From Bacteriovoracaceae bacterium (GTDB lineage Bacteria > Bdellovibrionota > Bacteriovoracia > Bacteriovoracales > Bacteriovoracaceae): DNA of 64,000 nucleotides. Below, piece by piece: positions 42,216 through 51,875 of this stretch (positions are counted from its first letter, which is position 1; each line of letters starts with the position of its first letter). A program made the position numbers and the translations under genes. Below the pieces are notes generated by a model, which saw only the letters and a list, made by a program, of their open reading frames with translations, searched no databases and was not told the origin of the DNA. The DNA is taken from NCBI GenBank assembly GCA_019752535.1, contig JAIEMA010000045.1:1-64000 (forward strand), in the 5' to 3' direction.

Positions 42216-42243
42216 ATTATAACGCGACACATTCCACTGTCAA
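42216..42243 (-). promoter_or_regulatory. Consensus sigma-70 promoter giving a leaderless mRNA
   Basis: On the minus strand TTGACA (42238-42243) and TATAAT (42216-42221) are separated by 16 bases; both match consensus exactly. The predicted start of transcription, about 7 bases past the -10, falls on the A of the ATG at 42209. It also lies just upstream of leuS on the other strand. Confidence 0.8.
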
Positions 42244-42284
42244 ACAGCTAGATTCTCCGCTAAACTTCTCCCCTCGGAGGATGC

Positions 42285-44687
42285 ATGGACTATAAGCACT
42301 TAGAAATCGAAGCCAAATGGCAAAAATACTGGGCCGATCACAAAACTTTTAAAACTGTCACAGATAAATCCAAACCCAAGTACTACGTGCTCGACATGTT
42401 TCCTTATCCTTCTGGAGCAGGCCTTCATGTCGGCCACCCTGAAGGCTACACCGCTACTGATATCATGGCGCGCTTTAAGCGCATGAAAGGCTTCAACGTT
42501 CTTCACCCGATGGGTTGGGATTCGTTTGGGTTGCCGGCAGAAAACTATGCGATTAAAACCGGCATTCATCCAGATGTCGTGACTCAACAAAATATTAAAA
42601 CCTTCAAGCGCCAACTCACCTCTTTGGGTTTCAGCTATGACTGGGACCGTGAAGTCGCGACATCGAACGTTGACTACTACAAATGGACGCAGTGGATTTT
42701 CGTGCAACTCTTTAACAAGGGCCTCGCTTACGAATCTCACATGATGGTGAACTGGTGTCCGGAACTTAAAACAGTTCTAGCAAACGAAGAAGTCATCAAC
42801 GGTAAATCGGAAGTCGGTGGTCACCCAGTGATCAGAAAACCGATGAAGCAGTGGATGCTTAAAATCACTGAATACGCCGATCGCTTACTCAATGATCTTG
42901 AAACACTCGACTGGCCTGAATCCATTAAAGAGCAGCAGCGCGTGTGGATTGGAAAATCGGAAGGCGCCACAGTTAAATTTGCTGTCGAAGGCTCAAAGGA
43001 AGAGATCGAAGTTTTCACCACTCGCCCTGATACACTCTTTGGTGCAACGTATATGGTGCTCGCTCCTGAGCACAAGCTTGTTGACCTCATTTCAACTGCT
43101 GACAAGAAAGCCGAGATTGAAAAATACCGTGGCGTGTGTGCTTTAAAATCTGATCTTGAGCGCACAGAGCTCAATAAAGATAAATCCGGTGTCTTCACAG
43201 GCGCCTATGCCATTAATCCAGTAAACAATCAAAAGATCCCCGTGTGGATTGCAGACTATGTTCTCACCACCTATGGAACTGGGGCGATCATGTCAGTTCC
43301 AGGTCATGATGAACGTGACTGGGAGTTTGCCAAAAAATTTAATCTTCCGATCGTTGAAGTCTTAAAGGGCGGCAACATAGAAGAAGCCGCATTCACAGAA
43401 GATGGCGAACATGTGAATTCGGGCTTTTTAAATGGCACCAACAAAGTCGATGGCATCAAAAAGATGATTGCGTGGCTGGAAGAAAAAAAGCTTGGGACGA
43501 AGAAAATTAATTACAAACTTCGTGACTGGCTCTTCTCTCGTCAGCGCTACTGGGGTGAGCCCTTCCCACTTTTAAAATATGAAGACGGCACCGTTCGCTG
43601 CTTAGAGGCCGATGAACTTCCAGTCGCTCTTCCTCAAGTCGAGCGCTATGAACCATCCGGTACTGGTGAATCTCCCCTTGCGACCATTGATGAATGGGTC
43701 AATGTGATTTGTCCCAAGACTGGAAAGAAAGCCAAGAGAGAAACAAACACCATGCCTCAATGGGCCGGCTCATGCTGGTACTACTTGCGCTTTATTGATC
43801 CGACAAACTCAACCACTGCGTGGGATAAAGATTTAGAAAAATTCTGGATGCCGGTTGATCTCTATGTTGGTGGCGCTGAACACGCGGTTCTTCATCTTCT
43901 CTACGCTCGCTTTTGGCATAAAGTGCTCTTTGATTTGGGTTATGTCTCCACTCTTGAGCCTTTCCAAAAATTAGTGAACCAGGGTCTCATCCTTGGTGAA
44001 GATGGCGAGAAGATGAGTAAGTCTCGCGGCAACGTCGTGAACCCTGATTCTATCGTTCAGGAGTATGGAGCCGATACATTGCGTCTTTATGAAATGTTCA
44101 TGGGCCCACTTGAAAAAGTGAAACCGTGGAATCAAAACGGCGTGAAGGGAGTGCATAACTTCCTCTCTCGTGCTCTTCGCATTTTCTGCAACAAAGAAGT
44201 TCAACATGACGGAGCCGAGAATCCAGAGCTATTAAAAGAGCTGCATAAGACTATTAAAAAAGTTACCGAAGACTATGAAGGCATGAAGTTCAACACAGCG
44301 ATCTCGCAGTTGATGATTCTGGTCAATACGGCCACGAAAGTGGGTAAAGTCACTAAGAAGACGGCCGAAACGTTTGCTCTTCTTCTCTCTCCGATGGCGC
44401 CGCATTTAGCTGAAGAGATGTGGTCACTCGCAGGTCACACAAAAACTCTCGCTTTTGAGCCATGGCCTGGCTTTGATCCGGCCCTCGCCAAAGACGATAT
44501 GATTACGATGGCCGTGCAAGTGAACGGGAAGACCCGCCATACTCTTGATGTGCCACCAGACATCAGCAAAGAGGCTTTCTTTGAGCTCGCGAAGGCAGAT
44601 GCTAACGTGGCGAAATGGCTTACTGGACCGATTGTTAAAGAGGTCTATGTTCCAGGTAAAATTTGCAACTTTATCGTCAAAGGCTAA
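42285..44687 (+). CDS. leuS: Leucyl-tRNA synthetase
   Basis: 800 residues. HIGH motif as HVGHPEGY near residue 45, editing domain with [20 protein letters not shown] (in part [12 protein letters not shown]) and [20 protein letters not shown] motif in [12 protein letters not shown] near 570, and the C-terminal anticodon part. GGAGG lies 5 bases before the ATG. About 60 residues shorter than the E. coli enzyme, normal for many bacteria. Confidence 0.97.
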   Translation: MDYKHLEIEAKWQKYWADHKTFKTVTDKSKPKYYVLDMFPYPSGAGLHVGHPEGYTATDIMARFKRMKGFNVLHPMGWDSFGLPAENYAIKTGIHPDVVTQQNIKTFKRQLTSLGFSYDWDREVATSNVDYYKWTQWIFVQLFNKGLAYESHMMVNWCPELKTVLANEEVINGKSEVGGHPVIRKPMKQWMLKITEYADRLLNDLETLDWPESIKEQQRVWIGKSEGATVKFAVEGSKEEIEVFTTRPDTLFGATYMVLAPEHKLVDLISTADKKAEIEKYRGVCALKSDLERTELNKDKSGVFTGAYAINPVNNQKIPVWIADYVLTTYGTGAIMSVPGHDERDWEFAKKFNLPIVEVLKGGNIEEAAFTEDGEHVNSGFLNGTNKVDGIKKMIAWLEEKKLGTKKINYKLRDWLFSRQRYWGEPFPLLKYEDGTVRCLEADELPVALPQVERYEPSGTGESPLATIDEWVNVICPKTGKKAKRETNTMPQWAGSCWYYLRFIDPTNSTTAWDKDLEKFWMPVDLYVGGAEHAVLHLLYARFWHKVLFDLGYVSTLEPFQKLVNQGLILGEDGEKMSKSRGNVVNPDSIVQEYGADTLRLYEMFMGPLEKVKPWNQNGVKGVHNFLSRALRIFCNKEVQHDGAENPELLKELHKTIKKVTEDYEGMKFNTAISQLMILVNTATKVGKVTKKTAETFALLLSPMAPHLAEEMWSLAGHTKTLAFEPWPGFDPALAKDDMITMAVQVNGKTRHTLDVPPDISKEAFFELAKADANVAKWLTGPIVKEVYVPGKICNFIVKG

Positions 44688-44709
44688 AAGCCATGGGAAT
44701 CTCCCAGTC

Positions 44710-45237
44710 ATGTTAAGTTGCTTAGCCTTTGTGGCCTTTGCTCAAACGATGCCTGATTTCATCTCTCTTCCGAGAGGCAGCACTCGTTTGGAATCCGGTC
44801 ATATTTCAAGTCAGATCATTGAGGACACGCGCACCTTTCTTAAAGCCCAAGACGGCAGCCATTACTATCTCGTCGAATCTAAATTTGGACCTCTTAAGAG
44901 ATTCGTAGAAAAAGTTCCTCAACGAGGACTTGATATTGAATTTTGCGGAATCATGGATGTTGATTTTTCTCAGAAACAAAATTCAATTTGGAGCTTTAAA
45001 GGTCACTTAACGGCGGAAAATGGCGGCAATTTTATTTCAGGTGAAGTTGATATCGCTCAAAGTTATTTCTTTAATCACACTGTCGTTGATTCACCCAATT
45101 TACTTCATCTCACAGTGAAGGCCCTTCCTGCTGTTGAAGTGGGAAAACTAGATTTAAGCTCTGTTGTTTTGTGTGAAGATGAATTGATGAATGTGAGTTG
45201 TGGCGAAGTGCAAGATCTATCAAATCTTAAACTTTAA
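44710..45237 (+). CDS. Secreted protein of unknown function
   Basis: 175 residues from the ATG at 44710, with a short signal peptide (LSCLAFVAFAQ). The mature part is beta-rich, with Cys at DIEFCGIM, VLCEDEL and NVSCGEV. It follows leuS by 22 bases, so it may be read through from it. No ribosome site is obvious, and the start is uncertain. The end overlaps the next convergent gene by 4 bases. Confidence 0.55.
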   Translation: MLSCLAFVAFAQTMPDFISLPRGSTRLESGHISSQIIEDTRTFLKAQDGSHYYLVESKFGPLKRFVEKVPQRGLDIEFCGIMDVDFSQKQNSIWSFKGHLTAENGGNFISGEVDIAQSYFFNHTVVDSPNLLHLTVKALPAVEVGKLDLSSVVLCEDELMNVSCGEVQDLSNLKL

Positions 45238-45650
45238 TTTTTCTCGTCTGTCTTCACTTTAAATTGCTTGTCCGTAAAATCAAAATTCCAAAGAACTTTT
45301 CTGACCTTATCTTTTTTAACAGCTGAGCTTGGAGCGTATTGTGTAAAGCTCTCCCAGTCTCCTCTCTTTACTGGCATGACAACACCCTGAACGGAGACGA
45401 GGGGCTTCCAGCAATCATTTTTAATTTTAAGAAGGAAGCTGACACTACAAACTTTTCGATAGCACGTTTTAGGAGTCATCATCCATCTGGCCGACAAATT
45501 CTTTATTCGAATATCTTGTTTTTTAAGAGGCATCGGCTTGGACTCTTCATGGCCCCATTCGTCAGCATAATGCTTCCACATGTCCTTTTCTGCAATAGGA
45601 CATTCTGGTGAAGCAAAAATCATTTGAGTCATAAACAAAATGAAAAACAT
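45234..45650 (-). CDS. Small secreted protein co-translated with the sphingomyelinase-like gene
   Basis: 138 residues from the ATG at 45650, which overlaps the TAA of the upstream gene (TAATG); a longer form from 45677 would lie inside that gene. Signal peptide FFILFMTQMIFAS. The mature part has four Cys (PECPIAE, KTCYRKVCSV, NDCWKPL) and a strand-rich centre. Function unknown, but coupling to a secreted phosphodiesterase suggests a related role. Confidence 0.6.
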   Translation of the reverse strand: MFFILFMTQMIFASPECPIAEKDMWKHYADEWGHEESKPMPLKKQDIRIKNLSARWMMTPKTCYRKVCSVSFLLKIKNDCWKPLVSVQGVVMPVKRGDWESFTQYAPSSAVKKDKVRKVLWNFDFTDKQFKVKTDEKN

Positions 45651-46552
45651 TAGGGAATTTCCACAACCATTTCCCAACCGTAATGATCCGAAACATTAGT
45701 TTCAAGGCCAGAAACTTCTGAAATGAATTTTTCAGTTAAGACCACTTGGCCGCTTATGGCTTCTAAACCATATGAGACAAAGAGATGATCAATTTTCCCA
45801 ACATTGTACTCATTCCAAGAATTTCTATCACTACTCGTCGATGTTGAATTCTCGTCATACGAAGCTTGAGCAAACCCTGGAAAGTAACTTTGCCACTGAT
45901 CCCAGGCAACATCTCTGGCCACTGGGTTTGGCCCCATGTTCAAATCCCCGCCAAAAATCACATCACCATTTTCTGTTTCATTCAAAACGACATCGGAAAG
46001 CTTTGCGAGCTGTAGAGCTCGAACATTCTCATATGTCACACAATCGACTCTTATGAGAGTGTCACAATAATTGGCCACTAAATGAGTGTTCGCCAACCAA
46101 ACGGATTTATTATTGCCTAGATTCAATTTTGCGAGATAAATAGACTTTCTTACGATCGCTTCACCATGTTTAAAAACAGCTTGAAATCCAGAAGGCTTTA
46201 CCATTCTAAAACGTCTTTGCTGCTCAAGAGGATAGCGAGAGAGAATTAATAATCCTGAACCAAGATTTTTTTCTTTTTTTACAGATCCTGTTTTTCTCAA
46301 ATCCATCACGTACTCAAAGCCGCAATGACTTAACCTCTCTCGATGATTTGCAGTCCAAACTTCTTGAAGAAAAACGACATCCCAGTCACTGACTTTCAAC
46401 TTTTCACACAAATTATTCATTCGCTCTTCGGTTAAGCGAGCATTAAAAAAATCTGGCTTCGCGTACACATTGTACGTAAGCATTTTAAGGCGCGTTTGAG
46501 CAAACGATAGAGAGGAGAAACTCAAGAGGAGCAGAATAAAAAGTTTAAGCAT
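45650..46552 (-). CDS. Secreted sphingomyelinase/EEP-family phosphodiesterase
   Basis: 300 residues with signal peptide (LFILLLLSFSSLSFAQ). Endonuclease/exonuclease/phosphatase motifs are complete: LTYNVYAKP, DVVFLQEVW (metal Glu), NTHLVANY (catalytic His), GGDLNMGP and a terminal KIDHLFVS ... SDHYGWEM. The pattern is that of bacterial and neutral sphingomyelinases; a DNase I-like role is possible. A secreted form could attack host or prey membranes. A TATAAG box lies 5 bases before the ATG, suggesting a leaderless message. Confidence 0.8.
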   Translation of the reverse strand: MLKLFILLLLSFSSLSFAQTRLKMLTYNVYAKPDFFNARLTEERMNNLCEKLKVSDWDVVFLQEVWTANHRERLSHCGFEYVMDLRKTGSVKKEKNLGSGLLILSRYPLEQQRRFRMVKPSGFQAVFKHGEAIVRKSIYLAKLNLGNNKSVWLANTHLVANYCDTLIRVDCVTYENVRALQLAKLSDVVLNETENGDVIFGGDLNMGPNPVARDVAWDQWQSYFPGFAQASYDENSTSTSSDRNSWNEYNVGKIDHLFVSYGLEAISGQVVLTEKFISEVSGLETNVSDHYGWEMVVEIP

Positions 46553-46600
46553 AGTGGCTTATAACTTAGAAAACTCAAGATGAAATGGGGAGGGGAATTT

Positions 46601-47269
46601 TTACAAAATATGGAAGACGTAATTTAAAACAGTTAACCCTAAACCAGATATGACAGGAATAGTAAGATTATCATCTACGTTAAAGGCCGACATCATTTCA
46701 GCAATCGCCCCAACCACTCCGCCGAGGATGGCAAACCAAAGCAACCCAGAGCCAGTTGATCCGTAGCTCATTCCGTAAAATAAGGCGAGAAGATAGCAGG
46801 TAAAGAATCCAGCAATCGCACCCTGAAGTGACTTGTTAGGCATGATTTTATCTTTGCCATAAAGAATCCCAAAAAATGAAGAAATGGGATCTGAGTAAAC
46901 AAGAAACATAATTGAGAGTAGGGCAATTTTTGGTTTAAAGAGCAAAAGGGCCAGCGCCACACCAAGAGCATAAAAAGGCAGACCCGTGAAACCATTTCTC
47001 TCTGAGGCGCGCATGAAAGGGCCCATCATTGAAATCACAACTTCATTCAACTTTGACCATCTCGCTCGGGCCAAATCAAGGGCAAAACCAGTAATGGCGA
47101 CCGCTAAAATTGCCCATCCCCATAAATTGGCCAGCTCTCCGGTTTGGTAATAGACGGCTAAACATAACGTGCCGCTTCCCATGTGCCAAATCTTGCGCAG
47201 AAGATGCAAATCGGATCTCTTAGCGAGAACGCGATTGAGAGGATTTGAATTGTAGGAACTCGCTGACAT
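46601..47269 (-). CDS. DGK1/dolichol-kinase-like CTP-dependent lipid kinase
   Basis: 222 residues with about six membrane helices. Family blocks: LLRKIWHMGSG, LPFYALGVALAL, VYSDPISSFFGILYG, KSLQGAIAGF and AEMMSAFNVDDNLTIP. This is the CTP-using diacylglycerol/dolichol/polyprenol kinase superfamily related to CdsA. It probably phosphorylates diacylglycerol or a polyprenol. Divergent from the MinD-like gene. Confidence 0.82.
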   Translation of the reverse strand: MSASSYNSNPLNRVLAKRSDLHLLRKIWHMGSGTLCLAVYYQTGELANLWGWAILAVAITGFALDLARARWSKLNEVVISMMGPFMRASERNGFTGLPFYALGVALALLLFKPKIALLSIMFLVYSDPISSFFGILYGKDKIMPNKSLQGAIAGFFTCYLLALFYGMSYGSTGSGLLWFAILGGVVGAIAEMMSAFNVDDNLTIPVISGLGLTVLNYVFHIL

Positions 47270-47403
47270 ATTGATCTCACCAAACCTTACAAAGTGCTCA
47301 CTTTAAGGATTTTGGGGCGGCCCGTCCACCCCTAGTGCATCATTTTCATGATCTCTTCCCATTTTCGTCAAAAAATTCCTGCATTTTCTAGTAATTACGT
47401 CCT

Positions 47404-47432
47404 TTATGAATCGCGAGAGACGTCGCTATAAT
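47404..47432 (+). promoter_or_regulatory. Probable promoter of the MinD-like gene
   Basis: TTATGA (47404-47409) and a perfect TATAAT (47427-47432) with a 17-base spacer, 24 bases before the ATG. An AAGGA element sits within the leader. Confidence 0.5.
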
Positions 47433-47456
47433 ATGTAACAACAAGGATGTGAATTT

Positions 47457-48407
47457 ATGAGCTCAGGCTTGAGCGATTCCGGCAAGGGTGCTGGATTAAT
47501 GGGCCCGCAATCCAATAAAAAGGTTTGGGCCATAGGTGGTGGTAAAGGCGGCGTAGGCAAGAGCCTCGTGACTGCTAATATTTCCATCTGTCTAGCTTTA
47601 ATGGGCTACAAAGTGGTGGCCGTGGATCTCGATCTTGGTGGAGCGAATCTTCACACATGTCTTGGTCTCCCTATTCCAGAACTCACTCTCTCAGACTATG
47701 TTTCTAAAAAAGTCACTCGCTTTGAAGATCTTCTCGTTAAGACCCCTATTCCGAATTTGATGATCGTCTCTGGGGCTCAAGATGAGATTGGTATCGCTAA
47801 TCTCAAGCACATGCATAAAAACAAAATTATCTCTAAGCTTCACGACGTTGATGCAGATTTTATTTTGTTTGATCTTGGGGCCGGCACATCATTCAACACA
47901 GTGGATTTTTTCATTTCCGCTGATAGAGGAATTCTGGTCTCACTTCCAGAGCCGACCTCAATTGAAAACACCTATCGCTTTATTAAAACAGTTTATTACC
48001 GTCGCTTGAAAATGCTTGAAGGCTTTCTTGATATTGAACCTCTAATCAATCAAGCCATGAATGCGAAACTCTCTTCACCCAATAGTTCTCCTACAGATAT
48101 GGTGAGAAAGGTTATTGAAATCAATCCACAGATGGGTATGAGACTGAGACAAGAGATTGCTCGCTTTCAGCCTTGTTTGATTTTAAATCAAGTCAGAAGC
48201 CAAGCCGATATTGATATTGGCTTTTCGATTCAAAGCGTTTGCCGACGATACTTTGGGATTGAAATGGATTACGTGGGCTACCTTGATCACGACGCAGCCG
48301 TCTGGCAGTCAGTGAAAAAACGTAAACCACTTCTTATGGAATTTCCGAATTCAAAACTCGTTCACCACTTTGATCGAATTGTTCACCGTTTACTCGGTGT
48401 CTCGTAA
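47457..48407 (+). CDS. MinD/FlhG-like ParA-family ATPase
   Basis: 316 residues. The deviant Walker A motif is GGGKGGVGKSLVT (~26-38), then VAVDLDLGGANLH, the switch region LFDLGAGTSFNTVDFF and a C-terminal Leu-rich helix that could bind membrane. It resembles FlhG/MinD proteins in deltaproteobacteria. It is followed after 12 bases by the J-domain/HTH protein, so both likely act in cell organisation or flagellum placement. Confidence 0.85.
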   Translation: MSSGLSDSGKGAGLMGPQSNKKVWAIGGGKGGVGKSLVTANISICLALMGYKVVAVDLDLGGANLHTCLGLPIPELTLSDYVSKKVTRFEDLLVKTPIPNLMIVSGAQDEIGIANLKHMHKNKIISKLHDVDADFILFDLGAGTSFNTVDFFISADRGILVSLPEPTSIENTYRFIKTVYYRRLKMLEGFLDIEPLINQAMNAKLSSPNSSPTDMVRKVIEINPQMGMRLRQEIARFQPCLILNQVRSQADIDIGFSIQSVCRRYFGIEMDYVGYLDHDAAVWQSVKKRKPLLMEFPNSKLVHHFDRIVHRLLGVS

Positions 48408-48419
48408 AAGGATCACTCG

Positions 48420-49157
48420 ATGAATACAGAGAAGAAGAACTATTACGAAGTCCTTGAAGTTGCTATAGGCGCTCCCCCTCAAGAAATTGAGAGAGCTTAT
48501 ATGCGCGCGAAAAATGCCTACTCAGGTGACTCTGTGGCTCTGTATTCACTCATGTCTGCAGCGGAGTGCGAAGCTATTGTTAATCAAATCGAAGAAGCTT
48601 ACTCCATTCTTGGCTTTCCAGAAAAGCGCAGAGAGTATGACCGAGTGAGAGGCTTTAATAGCATTTCTAAAAATCCATTTGAAGATGCGACTCCTCATGT
48701 ATTTGAAGCACCTAAAACTTCAATGCCAGCAGAGCCATTTATTGATAATTCACTTCCCACTCAAGATACTTCAAGACCTAATTTTCAGTATGAAAATTAT
48801 GGCTCAAACCTTCAGGAAGCGAAGGTTTCCAAAGTTCAGGCGCTCAAAAAATTCAGTCTCGATTACAATGTTGATCAAGCCATGGAACAGAGGATTGAGC
48901 AATCAACAGACTTCTCTGGAGCTTTTTTAAGAGAGATTCGTGAATACAAGAATGTTCCGATGGAGCGTCTTGTAGAGATGACCCGAATTTCAAGAACTCA
49001 TCTTGAAGCGATTGAAAATGAAAATCTCGCTAAGCTTCCTGCAGACGCTTACACGCGAGGGTTTGTTTCTCAATATGCCAAGGTTCTTAAACTTAATCCT
49101 GATCTTGTGGCAACTTCATTTCTTCACCACATTAAGCGTCTTCGAGGAAATAAGTAA
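48420..49157 (+). CDS. Degenerate J-domain protein with RodZ-type HTH
   Basis: 245 residues. Residues ~5-75 look like a DnaJ domain (NYYEVLEVAIGAPPQEIERAY; EEAYSILGFPEKRREYD, shown in part) but the HPD motif is replaced by YSGDS, so it should not stimulate DnaK in the usual way. A ~90-residue linker leads to a C-terminal HTH of the RodZ type (LREIREYKNVPMERL; RGFVSQYAKVL). No membrane helix. It probably works with the MinD-like ATPase upstream. Confidence 0.78.
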   Translation: MNTEKKNYYEVLEVAIGAPPQEIERAYMRAKNAYSGDSVALYSLMSAAECEAIVNQIEEAYSILGFPEKRREYDRVRGFNSISKNPFEDATPHVFEAPKTSMPAEPFIDNSLPTQDTSRPNFQYENYGSNLQEAKVSKVQALKKFSLDYNVDQAMEQRIEQSTDFSGAFLREIREYKNVPMERLVEMTRISRTHLEAIENENLAKLPADAYTRGFVSQYAKVLKLNPDLVATSFLHHIKRLRGNK

Positions 49158-49159
49158 TC

Positions 49160-50137
49160 ATGAGCAGCGCTGACACCAATGAGGTTGATGCGCGTGTGCT
49201 TACTGTTACCGAGGCAGATAAGGCTGAGTATAGACGACTTGATCTCTGGCTAGCCGCTAAGCTGGATGACCTCTCTCGGACGACCATCAAACGGCTCTAT
49301 GAAGACGGCAACATCACAACAATTGATGGGCGCAGTCTCTCGTTAAGTAAGATGCCTCAAGTCTCCACAGAAATTGAAATTGAAGTTCCACCGCCGATTA
49401 CAACCGAACTAGTGGCACAAAATATACCGCTCGATATTCTCTTTGAAGACGAGCATTTGATCATTATTGTTAAACCAGCTGGTCTCTGCGTTCACCCAGC
49501 ACCAGGGCATCCCGACCAAACTCTTGTGAATGCGATTCTCTATCATTGCCCAAATCTTAAAGGCATAGGCGGAGAGAAGCGTCCTGGTATAGTTCACCGC
49601 CTCGATCTTGGAACGTCTGGGGTGATGGTTGTGGCCAAGACGCAAGAAGCTCATGAGGGACTCGTTCAGCTCTTTTCTCGTCACGACATCGAACGAGCCT
49701 ATGAAACAGTGATGCTAGGGACTCCAAAAATGCAGGCGGGAAAGATTGAAACCTTCATTGGTCGCCATCCTCAGCATCGACAAAAAATGAGCTGCCTCGT
49801 CAAAAGTGGCAAGAAAGCTATTTCTCATTTTAAAATTCTTAAAAGCTCACAAAATCTTCAGCACGCAGAGTTTAGACTTGAGACGGGAAGAACACATCAA
49901 ATCCGAGTCCATGCCTCTCAGTTTCTCAATGCGCCCGTTTTGTGTGATCCCCTCTATGCTGATGTGAATTCACAAATGAACCGCATCAGTGAAGAGATGA
50001 AAGTCCTTCTCAAAGATTGGCCTCATCAACTTCTTCACGCCAAAATCCTAGGATTTAAACACCCCATAAGTGGAGAAGCTCTTCATTTTGAATCCCCACT
50101 TCCCACTCCGATGAAAGAGATCATCAATCTTCTATGA
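49160..50137 (+). CDS. rluD: RluA-family 23S rRNA pseudouridine synthase
   Basis: 325 residues. An N-terminal S4 domain (~20-75) and the catalytic block RPGIVHRLDLGTSGVMVVAK with the active Asp in HRLD, followed by RTHQIRVHAS. Closest in layout to RluD/RluC; RluD is inferred because pgeF follows directly, a common pair. The stop overlaps the pgeF start by 4 bases (ATGA). Confidence 0.9.
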   Translation: MSSADTNEVDARVLTVTEADKAEYRRLDLWLAAKLDDLSRTTIKRLYEDGNITTIDGRSLSLSKMPQVSTEIEIEVPPPITTELVAQNIPLDILFEDEHLIIIVKPAGLCVHPAPGHPDQTLVNAILYHCPNLKGIGGEKRPGIVHRLDLGTSGVMVVAKTQEAHEGLVQLFSRHDIERAYETVMLGTPKMQAGKIETFIGRHPQHRQKMSCLVKSGKKAISHFKILKSSQNLQHAEFRLETGRTHQIRVHASQFLNAPVLCDPLYADVNSQMNRISEEMKVLLKDWPHQLLHAKILGFKHPISGEALHFESPLPTPMKEIINLL

Positions 50138-50712
50138 ATCTTTTATTTGAAAAGAAACTCTCTTTTGCTTCTTTTAAAGCTTTTGACGAAAAGCCTAATC
50201 TAGATTTTGCTCATGTGATCCAGACCCACTCCTCCATCGTTATTGATGCTAAGGATGCTCCACGGGAGGCAGACGGAATTTTCACTCATGAAAGTAAAAC
50301 TCTGGCCATCAAAACGGCTGATTGTCTGCCGATCGCAATAAAAGGCACAAAAGGGATGGCCCTGATCCATGCGGGATGGAAAGGCTTGGCCCATCATATT
50401 CTCCTCCAAGAAGAAATTAAGTCGCTTGATCCCCAAGAGTTTTTTATTGGACCAAGCATTCATGTCTGCTGCTTTGAGGTCACTGAAGAATTTGCTCAAA
50501 ACTTCCCTCAGGGCCCGCTTCTGATGAACACTGATGGAAAATTGCGATTTGATTTACAAAAAGAAGCTCAAAGACAAATAGTTGAGCTTTACCCAGCAGC
50601 TAAAATCTCAGACTCTGGGATCTGTACGTGCTGTAATAGTAAATTTCCAAGTTTTCGCCGCGACAAAACGACAAAACGTATTTGGAATCTCCTGGTGCCA
50701 CTGGCACAATAG
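50134..50712 (+). CDS. pgeF: PgeF/YfiH-type peptidoglycan editing factor (laccase domain)
   Basis: 192 residues, shorter than the usual ~240. AHVIQTHSS, KTADCLPIAI, IHAGWKGLAHH and IGPSIHVCCFEV give the Cys/His zinc site; a CTCC near the C-terminus replaces the usual SRR region. Bacterial relatives correct wrongly built muropeptides; others are purine nucleoside phosphorylases. The missing ~45 residues are from the N-terminus. Confidence 0.86.
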   Translation: MNLLFEKKLSFASFKAFDEKPNLDFAHVIQTHSSIVIDAKDAPREADGIFTHESKTLAIKTADCLPIAIKGTKGMALIHAGWKGLAHHILLQEEIKSLDPQEFFIGPSIHVCCFEVTEEFAQNFPQGPLLMNTDGKLRFDLQKEAQRQIVELYPAAKISDSGICTCCNSKFPSFRRDKTTKRIWNLLVPLAQ

Positions 50713-50732
50713 AGTTCAACAAAGGATGAGAT

Positions 50733-51875
50733 ATGGATAAAAAAGGGTTAACACTTCAAGGAATGACATCTCAGCATGCTGTCCACATCTTAGTGGCCAT
50801 CTTAATGATTGGCACCGGTGTGTATCTGACTTCTCATTACTATAGCACTCTTTATCCCACAACCTTGGGAGGCTCTAGTACTCTTTGTGACGTTTCTGCT
50901 TTTTGGAATTGTGACGTGGCCACTCATTCACCTGTTGCCGCTATTGCCGGAGTCCCGATTGCTTTCTTTGGATTACTTAACGGAATAATGCTTTTAGCCG
51001 CATCCATTTTTCCCAATCCGGCCATGGAGAAAACATGTAGTGCTGTTTCAAAATACAATGCCATGGGAACGATTGCCCTTCTAGGATACTCCCTCGTTGC
51101 ACTCGGTGGCCTCTGCCCAGTCTGTAGCCTTTATTATGTGTTAAGTTGGATTTCTTGTTTTCTCTTTATTCGCTATGGTCTTAATGAGTGGATGCCCGAT
51201 TTAAAAGTAACTGCCATTGCAGCTGTGATCACTATTGCAGGCGGTGCAGGTTTTAATCAATACACCAGCACTCGTGCCACAAAGCAATTAACCATCACGA
51301 CCCAAGTAATCGATCAATACAAAAAACTTGCGGACTACGGGGATCCAGAGAACGCTTCTCCCTACAGAGTTCACTCCTCTACTGAAAACTTTCAAGACGC
51401 TCCTATCAGAGTTTCCGTCTTCTCCGACTTTCAGTGCCCATTTTGTAAAATGGTTGCAGAGCAGATGCCTCAACTGGCCAGACGTTATGAAGGTAAAATC
51501 AATATTCAGTATTTCTTTTATCCTCTTGATAGCGCTTGTAATCCCAATGTGAAAAGTGCCATGCATGAGTTTGCTTGTAGCGCAGCGATGCTTGCTGCTT
51601 GTAACACAAAAAACTTTGCCTCGATTCATGATGAGATTTTTGCGGCTCAAGAAAAATTAAACTTTGAGACTCTGAAAGCCATTGCCGAGAAAAATGGACT
51701 GAGCGAATGCTTTACAAAACAAAGTACAAGAGATGCAGTCCTCACTTCTATGAATGCGGCGACTAAATTTAATCTTAGAAGTACACCGACCATTATTATT
51801 AATGGAAAGAAGATTGAGGGATCAATTCCTAATCCGCAATTTTTTGCCATATTTGATGAAATACTGAAAAAATGA
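50733..51875 (+). CDS. VKOR-DsbA fusion (disulfide-bond formation)
   Basis: 380 residues. Residues ~15-165 form a four- to five-helix VKOR domain with Cys pair GLCPVCSLYY and loop Cys in STLCDVSAFWNCD. After a linker the C-terminal domain (~215-380) is DsbA-like: SVFSDFQCPFCKM and the cis-proline in RSTPTIIING. The protein can oxidise quinone-linked and then substrate thiols in one chain. It supplies disulfides for the many cysteine-bearing secreted proteins here. Confidence 0.9.
   Translation: MDKKGLTLQGMTSQHAVHILVAILMIGTGVYLTSHYYSTLYPTTLGGSSTLCDVSAFWNCDVATHSPVAAIAGVPIAFFGLLNGIMLLAASIFPNPAMEKTCSAVSKYNAMGTIALLGYSLVALGGLCPVCSLYYVLSWISCFLFIRYGLNEWMPDLKVTAIAAVITIAGGAGFNQYTSTRATKQLTITTQVIDQYKKLADYGDPENASPYRVHSSTENFQDAPIRVSVFSDFQCPFCKMVAEQMPQLARRYEGKINIQYFFYPLDSACNPNVKSAMHEFACSAAMLAACNTKNFASIHDEIFAAQEKLNFETLKAIAEKNGLSECFTKQSTRDAVLTSMNAATKFNLRSTPTIIINGKKIEGSIPNPQFFAIFDEILKK

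Noticed and set aside
47318-47340. GGGG...CCCC stretch between the DGK1-like and MinD-like genes as a terminator or small RNA.
   Set aside because: Only a 4-bp stem, no T run, and it lies between divergent genes where no terminator is needed.
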